From contig NW_004624732.1 in NCBI RefSeq assembly GCF_000247695.1, positions 25,993,110 through 26,057,109 of the forward strand: 64,000 nt of DNA, read 5' to 3'. Below the pieces are notes generated by a model, which was not told the origin of the DNA, searched no databases, and was given only the letters and a program-made list of their open reading frames with translations. The position numbers and the translations under genes are program-made. Of the stretch, positions 35,099 to 48,400 are shown in pieces (position 1 is the stretch's first letter; each line of letters begins with the position of its first letter). The DNA is from Heterocephalus glaber (taxonomy: Eukaryota; Chordata; Mammalia; Rodentia; Bathyergidae).

Positions 35099-37489
35099 TT
35101 ACCTCTTATTAATGATGCTAAAGATAGCAAACTTCCTTTGAGCTTGCTAGGAGTCAGTTACTAAGAACTTCAGGCACTGGATTATTCCAGCTCTGTTGAC
35201 TTGCCTTCTGTGCTGTACCATTTTCCCTAAGAAGAAGTTTGCACACACTTAAGCTGGTCCTGTTTTTCACCTCCTCCTGGAGCTCACAGCAGCCTTTGAC
35301 TTTCTTACCCTATCTTCCCCAGAACTGTGTACACACCCTGTGTCCATTTCCTTTTTTCATGTTCGCTCTTCAACTTGCTGCATTTCAGCTTTTTCTCCCA
35401 CAACTTAACTGAAAAGGATCTTGCTAAGGATCTGTGTTAGGTGGATCTGGTGAACACACAGTGATCTCACCCCAGTGAGTTCTGTCTTGCCATACCCCAT
35501 GGTCCCTTTTGGTCCTCCTCTTCCTCAACTATTGGCAGCTTTCCAGACAAGGGTTCTCTCTTTCTTCTGGAATGGTTCTCTTTCACAGCCATTCCACTTC
35601 CTTCTCTGTCCTCCCTCCCTCCTTCCCTCTCTCCATTTCTTCCCATAGTTGTATCATCTCAGGTTCTATTGCAGACTTTTTTTTCTCCTACTGCCTATCT
35701 TTTAAATGGCTGGGGTGGAGCTGGAGGGTTGTTTACCATGAGCTAGTTCTTTGTCTCCCTCTCCTCCCCACCACTCCTCATTCCCAAGGCTACAAATATC
35801 ATTTGTATCTTAAAAACTCACCTGCAGATGTTTCCGTTGTCACCTCACTGAAGAGGACCTGACTCACGTCCACTGCCCATGTGCTGTCTTCATTCAGCAA
35901 TTTTCCTGGCATCTCATAGTTAATGGAGCTCACAATTCCATCTCCATCTTCTCCAAGTAACTCCTTCCTCATGTTCATTCACCCAGTTGCTCATGCCAGA
36001 TCTTGAGTTGACCTTGATTTTCCCTTTTTCCTTCTCCCTTAACTTTTATCTGAAATCTATCAGCAAGGCCCATGGATTCTGTGTTCAAAATGTAGCTGGA
36101 GTTCACCCACTTCTTTTCTACCACCCCAAACCAAGATCCTCCTAAGTGATGTGTCCTTGGTGACTGTCTTGTCATCAGTGTTAATTATGGCCTTTATGAG
36201 CATATTGCCTTCCATGTGGATGATGGTTTTACATCTCAAGGCCCAGTCAAGACTCAAGTCTGTCCTAAACTGCCTTTAGTAATCCAGGCAACATTCCTTC
36301 TACCAACATCTGTGGATAATCTGCTTGGTGCTGATCACCTTCTACCTCACAGAGCCCTGTGGCTTAGGATATATAGTTGGACAGTTAATCATACACTGGC
36401 TGGTCTGGGGCTCTGCCAACCCCCATAGCAATGAGCCCTCTTTATTCATCTGTTCTACAGCATCTTCACCCTGGGATGTCTGCCTCCTACTCACCGATAG
36501 TTAACCCAGCCCAGGGTCCCTCTTTGTCCAAAGCTGTCTCTGTCCCCTCCCCAGCACAGCTGACCATCCCTGCCAGTGGATCCTGCAGAGTCCCTGGACT
36601 GTCCTCCTGCCGGCAAATACGCCATCAAGCATTTATTTACCTTTCCATACCTTAACTCATTCATTCCTCTCAGAAGGTGCTTTTCTCAGCCCCACTGTGC
36701 ACACATGGAGACTAAGGCCTGCAGAAGCCATTTGCTCAAGGTCACACAGAGAGGAAGTTGCAAAGCCAGGATGGGAAGCAGGCAGTGTAGTTTCTGGGGG
36801 ATGTGGCTCTGGGCCACAGAGGGGAGAGACCTCAAGATCAAGAAACCATGAAGAATGTGGTGAAGAGCCAGCTGTGGCAGCTTCTGAGAGCCCCTGGTCT
36901 GGGTGGATAATTCCAGCTCTGCTATGTGGGTGGAGGACAATGGGCAAGCACCTTACACATGCAAAGCCTTTGTCTTCTCTTCTGTATGATGGGTGAACCA
37001 TCACTAATTCACAGGGCAGTTGGAATAAATGAAAAAGCACATGCAAAGTGTCTGATGCATAGTAGATGCCCAGGAAATAAGGGTTTCTTCCTCCATCTTT
37101 GGTGAAGTTGGCTTTAGGCTAGGCCTCGTCATTCTTTCCAGATCTTCTACTCTGCCCTGGGAAATGAAAGAAGAGGAGCTACTCCTGGTGGAGTGAGGAA
37201 ATGATCCAGAGTGACAAAAATGGATTAACTAACTTGCAAGAGCACAATGCCTGATAAAGGAATGCTCTTTACAAAGGCAGAGCTCCAGGGCTCTGCTTGG
37301 TTGGTCTAGAGATGTCGTACTTCTCCAGACCCTGAGAACAGCTCTGGAGGGTGCTGGAGCAGGAGCTGGCCCTTTAGGGAAAACGAGTCCAAGAGAAGGG
37401 AACAGCTTGTCAGAGTCACACAGCTACTCAGGGCAAGGTGGGAACCAGGAGCAGGGGCTGCCTGTTTTTTCCCCTTCCTTTCTCTTTCC
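35099..37489. other. non-coding; MIR traces
   Basis: No gene is supported. MIR-like strings occur near 36700-36790 (minus, 'gctcaaggtcacacagagagg') and 36900-37085 (plus, 'gtgtctgatgcatagtagatgcccaggaaataa'). A pyrimidine tract at 37465-37515 precedes the next SINE trace. Confidence 0.45.
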
Positions 37490-37570
37490 TTCTTTCTCCT
37501 TCCTTTCTCTCTCCTACCCTGGAGCATGTTAGGCAAGCAACTCCACTACTGAGCTGCATCCCCAGCTCAA
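37490..37570 (-). mobile_element. ID-like SINE remnant, minus strand
   Basis: 'ggagcatgttaggcaagcaactccactactgagctgcatccccagc' is the reverse complement of an ID/dID 5' part. The 3' half is replaced by a CTTTC-rich tract. Confidence 0.65.
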
Positions 37571-38189
37571 GAGATTTTCATTTTTGACCAGAAATCTTCT
37601 CAAGACCCAGAAGTCTCCTTTCGTGCCTTCATCCTCCTCTGCTGAAACGGAGATACACAATTCTGCTCTCCTTGGGAGCAAGTTTATTCCCGGCTTGGGC
37701 TCAGAATGGCTTAGGACTATTTTATAAAATAACTAAATCCACTCTAGGAGAAAATATCCAAGGGAATGTGTCCAGGCGTCTGCTTGGGAGCTGAGGACAC
37801 CAAGATTAACTCCAAGTGCTGGTGTCAAACATTTGCATTTGGAAATGAGCTTTATACAGAGCAGAAGCACCAGCCTTCGTTTCAGTGAAAGCGAAGGTCT
37901 GAGGCGAATCGATTTTTGTAGTGAGGCTTTGGGCTTTTCAGAGTCCTCCCAAGAGTTGGTGGGGGTGTTCTGCGGAGGCCTACGCAACAGTTTGAAACCT
38001 CAGTCTATGAAAGACCGTCCAGGAAGTAGAGTTACTCAGTTTGAAGTAACTCCGGGAGCACTTCACAAGGTCCTTCCCTCCTGGAGACTGCGGGACTTGG
38101 TGTGTTCAGGTCTGGTCCTGTTTAGGAAGCCGGATAGATTAGGTGAAACCCATCAGGGGACGTTGCTGGCACCGGATTCTGAGTACCTT
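37571..38189. other. C1QL2 upstream flank, nothing firm
   Basis: Unique sequence leading into the CpG-rich block. G+C and CpG content rise from about 38180. Some proximal regulatory function is possible, but no specific site can be argued. Confidence 0.4.
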
Positions 38190-38494
38190 CGTGGCCTTGT
38201 GGGGTGCTTGTGCGCGCGGGGCCACTGCGCGCGTGGGTGCCCGTGCTTGCGGGGGCGCTGGGAGGCGCGTGAGTGTGGCCGCCGGTGGGTGTGTCTGTGG
38301 CGCCCGGGCTGGGGCTGCGCCCGCTGCGCCCGCTTGTGGCTCCCTGGAGTCGTCAGGAGGAACATCGCCTTTGCCGCCTCTCCCGAGGACGCAGCGGGAT
38401 AGGAGGACAGGAGGCTGATGACATGAGGGCGCCGTCTCCCGAGTGATGGCAGCGAGCACTGCCTCGCCGCCTCCGCCGCTCAGCCCCGGACTCC

Positions 38495-38502
38495 TTACGT
38501 CA
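38495..38502 (+). promoter_or_regulatory. CRE-like site (ttacgtca)
   Basis: This is the reverse complement of TGACGTAA, a close variant of the CREB/ATF consensus TGACGTCA. It lies about 515 bp upstream of the C1QL2 start codon, at the point where the inferred 5' UTR or core promoter begins. One 8-bp motif is not proof of function. Confidence 0.3.
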
Positions 38503-38508
38503 GGGTAG

Positions 38509-40481
<1,973 letters not shown>

Positions 40482-40840
40482 GGGCGCAGAGGACGCAAGG
40501 TGGGGTGGCTTCAGGCTGCTCCTTTCCCTCTGGGGCAGGGCTCTTTGGCGAGGCCACTCTTTGCTTCATGACACTCCCTGACATCTCCGTTGGAAAAGAC
40601 ACATTCCTGCTGTTCCCCATGCCCCGCCCAGGCCTCAATGTGTTTGCATCTAACCAAGCTGCCTTGTCCCTGTGCCAGGCCTGGGGAGGGAGCGGGTATG
40701 CCCACGTGGCGAGCTGAGCGTGAACCCCAGCCCTCTGGGCAGCCCTAGTGGGCAGACTTTGCAAACCTGATTGGACTGGACAGGCTCTGCAGGCGCCTAC
40801 TCTCTTCCAGGTCCCCTCCTCCTCCTCTCCTCCTCCTGCT

Positions 40841-40853
40841 CCCCCCCCCCCCC
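40841..40853 (+). repeat. poly-C run
   Basis: Thirteen consecutive C residues follow a CTC/TCC pyrimidine tract within the presumed C1QL2 3' UTR. Confidence 0.9.
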
Positions 40854-41034
40854 AGTATCCCAGGCCAAGGGGACCAGGCTCCAGCTCCCTGGGGCACCCT
40901 TGTTTGTGACCCTAAATATTTGTGCAGATTTTCCTGTCCATCAGCCAAGAATCCCACCCACAGCAGAATTCCAGCAAAGGGAAAATTCATCTTTCCACAC
41001 TGCACTCCCTCCTGACTCAGACTCACAGCAATGC

Positions 41035-41040
41035 ATTAAA
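41035..41040 (+). terminator. C1QL2: candidate polyadenylation signal ATTAAA for C1QL2
   Basis: ATTAAA is the commonest variant of AATAAA. It lies 554 nt after the stop codon and is followed by T-rich 'ttatgtttttag' and 'ttcgtctttatc' downstream sequence. A second ATTAAA at 41118-41123 is an alternative. No AATAAA is present between the stop codon and these sites. Confidence 0.45.
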
Positions 41041-41123
41041 TTATGTTTTTAGACTATGGGCTCCTTCGTCTTTATCAGCATGGCCCCTAACCTGAAACTT
41101 CAGGCATCCACCATGGCATTAAA

Positions 41124-41432
41124 ACCAGAACTGGGCCCTAGTAGCTCCATCCATTCCCTGATCTCCGGCCATTGCCATGTTCCCACTACCTGGGATGGGT
41201 AAAAAAATGTGGGGGGAGAGGGAGTGTGCATATCACCCTTTCTCCAAGGTCCACTGCTGAACTGCAGCCCTGAACTGGAGGGGCTGGGAGGGGGAGGTCA
41301 GGACAGAAGTGTTAGGTCTGCAGTCTCTGGCAGTTTGGCAACTTTGTCTTCCCGGAGTTGGGGAGGAGGGTACAGGGGAGGGGCCTCTGGGAAAGGTAGG
41401 GAAGAGGGGGCCTCTGCATAACAGAGGGCAGG
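41124..41432. other. non-coding, nothing identified
   Basis: G-rich sequence between the candidate C1QL2 3' end and an ID insertion. No feature is supported. Confidence 0.4.
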
Positions 41433-41542
41433 GGGCTGGGGATTTAGCTCAGTGGTTCAGACGCCTGCCTGGAAAGCGCAAGGTCCCGAGTTCAAGGTCC
41501 TGAGTTCCATCCCCGGTACCAAAAAAAAAAAAAAACAAAAAA
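41433..41542 (+). mobile_element. ID SINE with an internally duplicated B-box region
   Basis: Squirrel-type ID with an A15-plus tail and perfect 13-bp target duplications aacagagggcagg at 41420-41432 and 41543-41555. The segment 'caaggtcc(c/t)gagtt' occurs twice in tandem, so the tRNA-like B-box region is duplicated. The low divergence and long tail suggest a fairly recent insertion. Confidence 0.95.
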
Positions 41543-41555
41543 AACAGAGGGCAGG

Positions 41556-42000
41556 AGAAGCACTTGTCACTGGGGACCTGAGAGCTCTTAGACTCTGAGA
41601 GGGACATGCAAAGCCCCCAGCAGACCCTCCACTCCCAAGTATCACGTCTTCAGCACAGGCCCGTGTACTTGCATTCCAGCTAGGTCCATGGCTCTTGAAA
41701 GAATTGGTAAACTGAGGCAATTCTATGGATGAGCCAGGTCCCTGAATTCACCCAGAACTTTGTGGTGTGACAAACACCGTCCCCCAGGGAGGGACAGTGC
41801 CAGGGTCCTCCTTCTCATTGCATGGTGGTGTGGGGTTCCTGTTTGTTTTGCCCCTTCCCTTCAGCATCCTACACATGCCAGTTGGGAGACCTCACACAGC
41901 TTCAATATTTTTCCTTTTTTCTTTTCTGTTTTTGTTGGTAAAACATTGAGTTTTAACAAGCAGTAAATTATCTGCAAAGTAGCCACTAATTAAGTCATTC
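41556..42000. other. non-coding, nothing identified
   Basis: No reading frame or repeat signature that I can support. Confidence 0.4.
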
Positions 42001-42090
42001 AAGCTGGGCTCCAATTTACCATCCTGCCTCAGCTTTCCAAAGTGCTAGGATTACATACAGGCATGCACCACCACCACTAGACACTGTCTT
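42001..42090 (-). mobile_element. B1 SINE fragment, minus strand
   Basis: 'atcctgcctcagctttccaaagtgctaggattacatacaggcatgcaccaccacc' is the reverse complement of the start of a B1 element. Confidence 0.8.
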
Positions 42091-42111
42091 GAAATAAAAA
42101 TAAAAATAAAA

Positions 42112-42182
42112 ATAGACTCAGGATATACCTCAGTGGGAAGGCCTGGATTCAACCTGCAGTACCACACACACACACACACGCA
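42112..42182 (+). mobile_element. ID-like remnant ending in a CA repeat
   Basis: 'ctcaggatatacctcagtgggaagg' and 'ggattcaacctgcagtacc' are an eroded ID-like body. The tail has become a CA dinucleotide run (42163-42180). Confidence 0.6.
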
Positions 42183-42300
42183 CAAGCCTGTTAGCAACTT
42201 GCACAGTACTGAGCTTATTTTGACTAGGTGTTTGAAAAGAAATATGCGTGAGCGAGTGCACAGAGATAACCTTGGAATGTATATCTGTGTAAAGCTGCAT

Positions 42301-42345
42301 TCACACACACACACACACATACACATGCACATGCACACACTTGCA
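42301..42345 (+). repeat. CA dinucleotide repeat
   Basis: About ten CA units followed by degenerate CATA/CATG repeats. Confidence 0.85.
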
Positions 42346-42469
42346 CACTACTACCCCCGAGTTCAACAGAACCCCAATTCCCCACCCTACTCTGCCCTAC
42401 TGATTGTGAAATCCAAACTGAGCTGAGTCCACCTGAGCCCAGGAACCAAGGCAGAATCACCCTGGCTAC

Positions 42470-42640
42470 AGTTGCATTCGTATCAATTTCTGATGCCTTG
42501 TTGATTGTATCATCCAGAAATGCGATTAAAACCAAATGTCTGAGACCCAAATGAAGTCTAATTGCTATGGATCAGCAATTCCCAGCGGGCCCCTAATCCT
42601 TTTTGACTTATTCCTCCCCTTCCTCCGATGAGATGGAGCT
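42470..42640. promoter_or_regulatory. candidate regulatory element 2.0 kb downstream of C1QL2
   Basis: Repeat-free A/T-rich sequence with 'tgattgtatcat', 'tctaattgctatgg' and an OTX/PITX-type taatcc at 42594-42599. Motif-dense unique islands near neuronal genes are often conserved enhancers. No conservation data are available here. Confidence 0.3.
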
Positions 42641-45548
42641 TAGACACAAAGCCCTTGGTTTAAATTTCAGAAATTAAAATTGACATGCAGCGGTAGCTTT
42701 CCTGGGAATGGGAGGAATTTCTAAGGAGGTACCCAAGCCTAGCTTTATCCTCTGCATTAGGAAGCAATTTGTACTTCTAACAAAACCCCCGCCACTCCCC
42801 TTTGGCGGAAGGGCAGTGGAGACGCCTTGGCCTGGGTCTGGCTGTTCACAATACTTAGACAAATTTGAATCTGAGATTCCTCCATCTGTATTCCCTGGTG
42901 CAGCTGGGCTTCTTGCAATTCTAATGCCCGGGCTGCTGGGAGGTGCTGCCAGAGGTGTCAGCGGCTAAGAGGATGATGGATTGATGAGGCAGCAAGCAGA
43001 GACAGGGCTGGCAGGAGCGGACCAGCTCAGAAGCAGTCTGCGTCTACACTCTCTCCAGGTCCTGGGCAGGCCCCTTGCGGCCCAGAGGTCCATGACCTCA
43101 TTATGTCTCTGGCTGACTCCCCAGAACAGGTAGGACAGCACCGGGAGACCAGGCCTTGCACCTTTGCTGCTGCTGTGGAGCCACCAGGCATGGGGTATAT
43201 ATGAAAAGCAAAAAATCCTTTGCTCCAGATTCTTATCCTTGTTGCTAGCTGTGTGGGGAATTATTATTGGTCATAATTGTAAAGTATTACTTTTGTGTCC
43301 TAGTTGCTTTTGAGTACCTTTTCCAATTGTATTCCTAGATTTGTATTATCATACTGGAATCATCCAGCAGTAGGAAAGGCGTTATTTTGAACATGTGGGA
43401 GCTGGGGAAGTTGGGACTCAGAGATATTCATGACTTGCTCAAGTTCACAGAGTGCATGAGGAGCTGAGCTGGGTTTGAACTCAGACTCCGAGTTACTCTC
43501 CTGCCTGACTACACGGATGGGGCACCCTGCCCCTAGCACCTCAGACACAGGCTACTTCTCGAAAGGACTTGGCTGCGCACTGTGGCTGTGGGGTCAGTGT
43601 TGATGGCCCTGTGGGATCCTAAGTCATGAACTCCACATGCTCAATTTGCACTTGTCTGTCTCCCCCAGCAACTTCCCATAACCACTCTCCTTTTGTCCCT
43701 TGGTAGTGTTGGGGAGGGATATGCTGCAGGTGGGGAGAGCTTAGCGGGAGTGGGCATTGGCACTTCTGACTGGGGGGGGCTTTCCTAATTCCAGTGTCAA
43801 TATCTGTGTGACTAGTTATTTTCAACGCTGCCTGAGTGCATGAGATACACACCTGGCCCTGGAAATTCAAGCAGAGGTTATGCCTTCTGTTCTGTTTCTC
43901 TCCTATGTGAGCGGAGCTCTCCTGGGCACCCAAGACAAAAATCCTGGTGCCCTGTGCATGAGGCCATCATAACACCACATCAGACCACCCTGCACAGGCT
44001 GACTGCTCTAAACTCCCCTGATCATGTGGCCCTGTTAGTTAAACATTCTGTGAGCACTCATACCCAATATATATTTGACTTATGAATAATTTATCTGTAC
44101 CATCATCAATCTATACTTTAAAATTTTTTCCATCTTTTTATATTTATATTCATCCAAGGATCTGCATAGTCAAGTTAGTATCTACATTCAAGCTAGCTGA
44201 CCAAGTCTGGAAATAGGTCTCCCCTCCTTGAAATCAAAAGAAAAGAAGGTTAATTCATGTGTTTTCCTTCAATTTGCCATTTTCCCAGAATCTTAGGCAT
44301 GGAAATCTGTTCTTTTATGAGTCACAGGTAAGCCTGTGCACTTTTAATTCTGAAATGCGTAGTTTCTAGCTATTTTGTAAGTATTAGTAATGCTTGATTT
44401 TTTTTCTCCTGCTTTTTTTTAGATTAAAAATAAATAAAGTTAAAATTCCAATATTTTCTTCTTATATCTGATCTTTGGAGACTGCTGTTGTCATTGGAGC
44501 AGCTCACAGAGTCAGGATGGGCCAGGCCAGTCAGGGTCACTCCTGGGGCCATGCTGGATATCAGGCAGAATGAAGTGAAGAATTTCCAAGGAATATTTTG
44601 GTTTCCTGTCCTTGCCACATTCTAATCCCCTTCAGTGAAGGAGAGCAGACACTCAAATGAGAGTGGATTGTAGCAGCAGTGGCAGTATGTAATACGAGCA
44701 GTTTTTAAAAATAAATTTTACCATAATAATTTTAGGAAGGCACATAGGTGCATAGAAGAATGTAATAGCATACATGGGCCTATAATCTCCCATCAACACT
44801 TACTGCATCCCCTCCAACCAGGCAGAGCTACAGTTTTTATCTGTTAATATCTTAAAATGTGTCAGGAATTGTGCTACAGCATAATTGTGTCCTTGCAACA
44901 CCCCCATGACGTAGGAATTACTGTTAGTCCCACTTTACAAACTCAGGTCCAGAGACTGAAGTGACTTCCCCAAGATAATGCCCAGGACTGTGCCAAGGTC
45001 TGTGTGACTCCGAGCCCAAATTCTTTTGGGTATCTGGGGAGAATAGGGAAGTGAGACCTTAAAAAAGGAAACCACAATGAAGGTGCATTTCTATAAACCA
45101 ACCCTCTGCAGGGGAAGCCAGGGGCAAAGGCTTTTACAGGACCCCTGAAAGTAAGCATTTGCTTTCCCTTACCACTGTAACCAGTTCATTTCTAGGACTC
45201 CTCTCTCTCCCCCTTCTTCTGTTCCATGCTTCAGTAATGGTGTTCCCTCTACCTAGAACTCTTTTCTCAGGTTAGCTCCCCCTCCTTCGGGACTCAGCTA
45301 GCACATCACTCCTAGTAACCCCTAGTCCCCACCCTGGTACTCCAGAGAGTTTCTTTCTGTCCTTCCAGAGGGCCCAGAAACCTTGAAATTCTCCACCATG
45401 ATGCTCAACACACTTGTGGCATCCCTATGGATACAGGCCTGACAAGGGCAGACCCCATGTCCATGTGGGTCACCGACAAACATACACTGCCCCCAGCAGT
45501 TAGAGTGGCACTTGGCACAAAGCCAGTGCTCATAAGTATTTGTGGCAT
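42641..45548. other. non-coding; MIR traces
   Basis: No gene is supported. MIR-like strings occur near 43395-43480 (minus, 'gacttgctcaagttcacagagtg') and 44880-44990 (minus, 'cccactttacaaactcaggtccagagactgaag'). The part 44095-44450 is A/T-rich without a recognised element. Confidence 0.4.
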
Positions 45549-45630
45549 AGGTGGATGGATGGGTGGGTGGGTGGATGGGTGGAAGGGGGGTGGATGGGTG
45601 GATGGGTGGAAGGGTGGATGGATAGGGACA
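45549..45630 (+). repeat. GGAT/GGGT-type minisatellite
   Basis: Repeating 'ggtggatgggt' units with 'ggtggaaggg' variants, about 80 bp. The apparent protein repeat (GWMGGWVDGWKG) is an artefact of the repeat. Confidence 0.9.
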
Positions 45631-46747
45631 TCCTAGCAGATTCCAAAATATTGATCTTGGAAAGATTTCTATACAGGTGTGTGATTTTATAGTGGGATAA
45701 AAGGTGGTCTCACCTAGCAAGCTGAATCACTGCTTTTAACCAAAGGATCCCCACCCACTGGGGCCCTGAGTTTGTAAGGTTTAAGTGAACAGTGAGGACC
45801 ATGTGTAAAGGAGCATGTATTACAAACTGTGAGGTCCTGGCTACACCTTTAGCAATTACCAGACCTTCCGTGTGGCACAAACATACGACCCCCAGCATGC
45901 TGCAGCCTCAGGACTGTTCTAGGCTCCCTTTTCAGGATGCTGTCTGTATTCTGAGGCTGCTTGGGTAGTAGCTTCATTTCCAACCAAGCCCCTCACTCAG
46001 TGCATTTGCCATCAGGGTTCTTTTATCTCCTCCAAATGGAAAACATCTTTTGAAAAATCTTTGTCATAATATGCACTTACAAAAAGATGTAAACAGTATA
46101 GAGAAATATAAAGCAAAAAGTCAAAACTCCCTTCCCCCTATGTGATTTCCTTCCCCAGAGATAATTTCTATAATAGCATGGCTTGCATTCTTCTAGACTT
46201 TTCAAATGCACAGAGGCGTGGATTTGTCCACAGAGTGTAAAACTAAACACTGCTCCGTACCTGCTCTCTTCCCTTAATGATCAGTCGGAGCGACTGTGAG
46301 CAGTGATTCCTGCTGAGCCTCTTTCTTTCCCTGAGGTTCTGCTCTTATATGCTTGTACTTCCCACTGATAATGACCTTAATTGGTTAAACAAATCTCCCA
46401 CCTCCAGACCCGGAAGCTGCAAGTTCCCCATTCCCTGGTCTAACAGAGCGATAGCCTCTGCTAACAGGATGCCTTTCACTTACAGTTTCTGCTCTACCTT
46501 ATTTCCAAAGCAATACAGTATCTCTATCCAATTTACAGATTATCCTAGCACATCCCTTCTTTCTGCCTTGTGGTATGTTTTCTACAGCCATCCCTTCTCC
46601 TGGGACTGAGTTAGACAAAGAGATGCCTCTAGCCAGTAGGGTTTGCTGCTGTGGGCACAAGAGAAGAAAGGGGCCTCCCATGTGCATGGGAGTGTGGAGA
46701 CCCTTTCTCTGGATGTACTGGGTTCTAGTACCTTGAGCCTTGGCTGC
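45631..46747. other. non-coding, nothing firm
   Basis: The stretch 46050-46220 ('atatgcacttacaaaaagatgtaaacagtatagagaaatat') may be an old LINE 3' remnant, but the family cannot be named. The rest is unclassified. Confidence 0.4.
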
Positions 46748-47101
46748 TGTGTTAGTTACTTTTCTCTCATTGCTGAGATAAATACCTGATACCCAAAGTT
46801 AAAGAGGAAAGGGTTTATTTAGCTCTCAGTTTGTAGAGGTTTTAGTCCATAATCAGCTGGCGCCAGGGCAGGGTAGCACACGGGAGGGGCATCTCAGAGG
46901 AGAAACAGTTCATGGCACCCACAGAGTAGCAAAAACAACAAGGGACCTTACAGTGTCTTTCTATTCCTTTTATCTTATTCAGACTACTTAGGGTGGGTAG
47001 GACTCACACCCTCAATCCCAGTGCCCTCGGGCCTGGCTCCACACACTCTAGATTCTGCCACCTAGAAAAAGCATGAGGCTTTGGGGGGACATCTAAAAAC
47101 A
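46748..47101 (+). mobile_element. LTR A copy
   Basis: It starts 'tgtgttagttacttttc', continues 'gggtttatttagctctcagtttgtagaggttttagtccataatcagctgg' and ends near 'ggggggacatctaaaaaca'. It is closest by eye to the copy at 18201. No clear target duplication is seen. Confidence 0.7.
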
Positions 47102-48194
47102 ATGTTTCCAACCTTGGGAAAGATTTGGTTTTGGAGGATAAAATCTGGTGGAGGCAGGGCAGCCCGAGCATTTCCTAGAGAGCGCACTACTCTTGTTTTT
47201 GACCTTTGGGCAACGGCTTGGCTGAGCTATGCTTCTTAATGGTGTGTGTCTGCTTGACCACAGGGATCTTTCTGGGAACTGGAATGAAGGCCTCTTCTTC
47301 CAAGTGGATGTGGTATTTTGAGGGTCACAGTTTACTGAACAAAAAGGAGGCAGAACTCAGCATCCCCTTAGCTCCTCGGCTGCAGGCCTGGTCTTGAAGC
47401 CTCAGATTAGGAGAATGTCCCCATCCCTCTCTCCCTTGTTCTGTGGTCCCTCTGTCCTCCCCCCTCACACTGCACCTGGGGCTGGGGAGGGCGAGACACT
47501 GCTCTGATATCTGATAACCCACCCTAGGCCAACGGGTAAGACTGACTCAGTCACCTGGATGCCAGGCGCACTGGGTGTCTGATGGGTACCCTGCAAGCAG
47601 CCTGAGCAGTGGGCAGCAGCTGAGTGCACGGAAATAGCCCAGCCCTTTAAAAGGAACCAGGTCACAACACAGGGTGGAAACAGGGACAAATGTGACTTTA
47701 ACCATTTAAAATGGTTTGTATCGAGCTAAGTCCTTCATTTATGTTATCTTGCTTAATCTCACCTATGGAGGAAAGTGAGATTCAGCAAGTTAAATCTCTT
47801 ACTAGATGTCTTCTCAGAAACTTGGGGAGAAGAATGAAACTAAGGCACAGAAAGGGCTAGTGATTTGCCCAAGATCACACAGCAAAGAAGTGCCCAAAGA
47901 TTGAATGAAGTCCAGTTCTGACTTCAAAGCTTTTGGTTCTTGTAGTCCAAGAATATGCTAATCCTCTATTTGAAGCTTATCACCTAATCTTCCTGAGCCA
48001 TGGTTTCTTTTTCTGTTAAATGCCACCTATTCCACAAAACTGGTGAGAGGACTGAATGAGCTAAGTGATGTCAATACTTTTGCTGGGAACTGTTCCCAAA
48101 CAGTTGGCTGTCATCACCATTCAAACATTTATTTTGGAAAACAGTCACTTTCATATCAACACCACCTAGCTACTTTTCTGAGTTATTAATATTT
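47102..48194. other. non-coding; MIR trace
   Basis: A minus-strand MIR core ('gatttgcccaagatcacacagcaaag', near 47830-47890) is visible. No gene is supported. Confidence 0.45.
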
Positions 48195-48400
48195 AGTGGA
48201 ACTTAACTATGGTCTTTGAACTTGGATTCAAATCTGCCTTTACCACAGACAAGCTCAGCAATACGTTAACAGGTTGTTAAGCTTCCTGAGACTCTCTGTC
48301 TGTAAGATGAGGCCGGTGCTCCTACACGTGGATAGTCGGGAGGATTCATGAGATGGCATAGCACACTAGGAGCACAGAATAAGTACTGAAACCTGGTGGT
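48195..48400 (+). mobile_element. MIR SINE
   Basis: 'ttgaacttggattcaaatctgcctttaccac', 'aagcttcctgagactctctgtctgtaagatg' and 'agcacacta' run in MIR order over about 200 bp. Confidence 0.65.

Larger units (their letters stand above)
40482..41040 (+). other. C1QL2: inferred C1QL2 3' UTR
   Basis: Non-coding sequence after the stop codon, with CpG density falling sharply. It contains a 13-nt C-run at 40841-40853. It probably extends to a polyadenylation signal at 41035 or 41118. The true end is not visible from sequence alone. Confidence 0.5.

Noticed and set aside
45427..45636. Repetitive GWMGGWVDGWKG-type peptide
   Set aside because: Translation of a GGAT-type minisatellite, not a protein.
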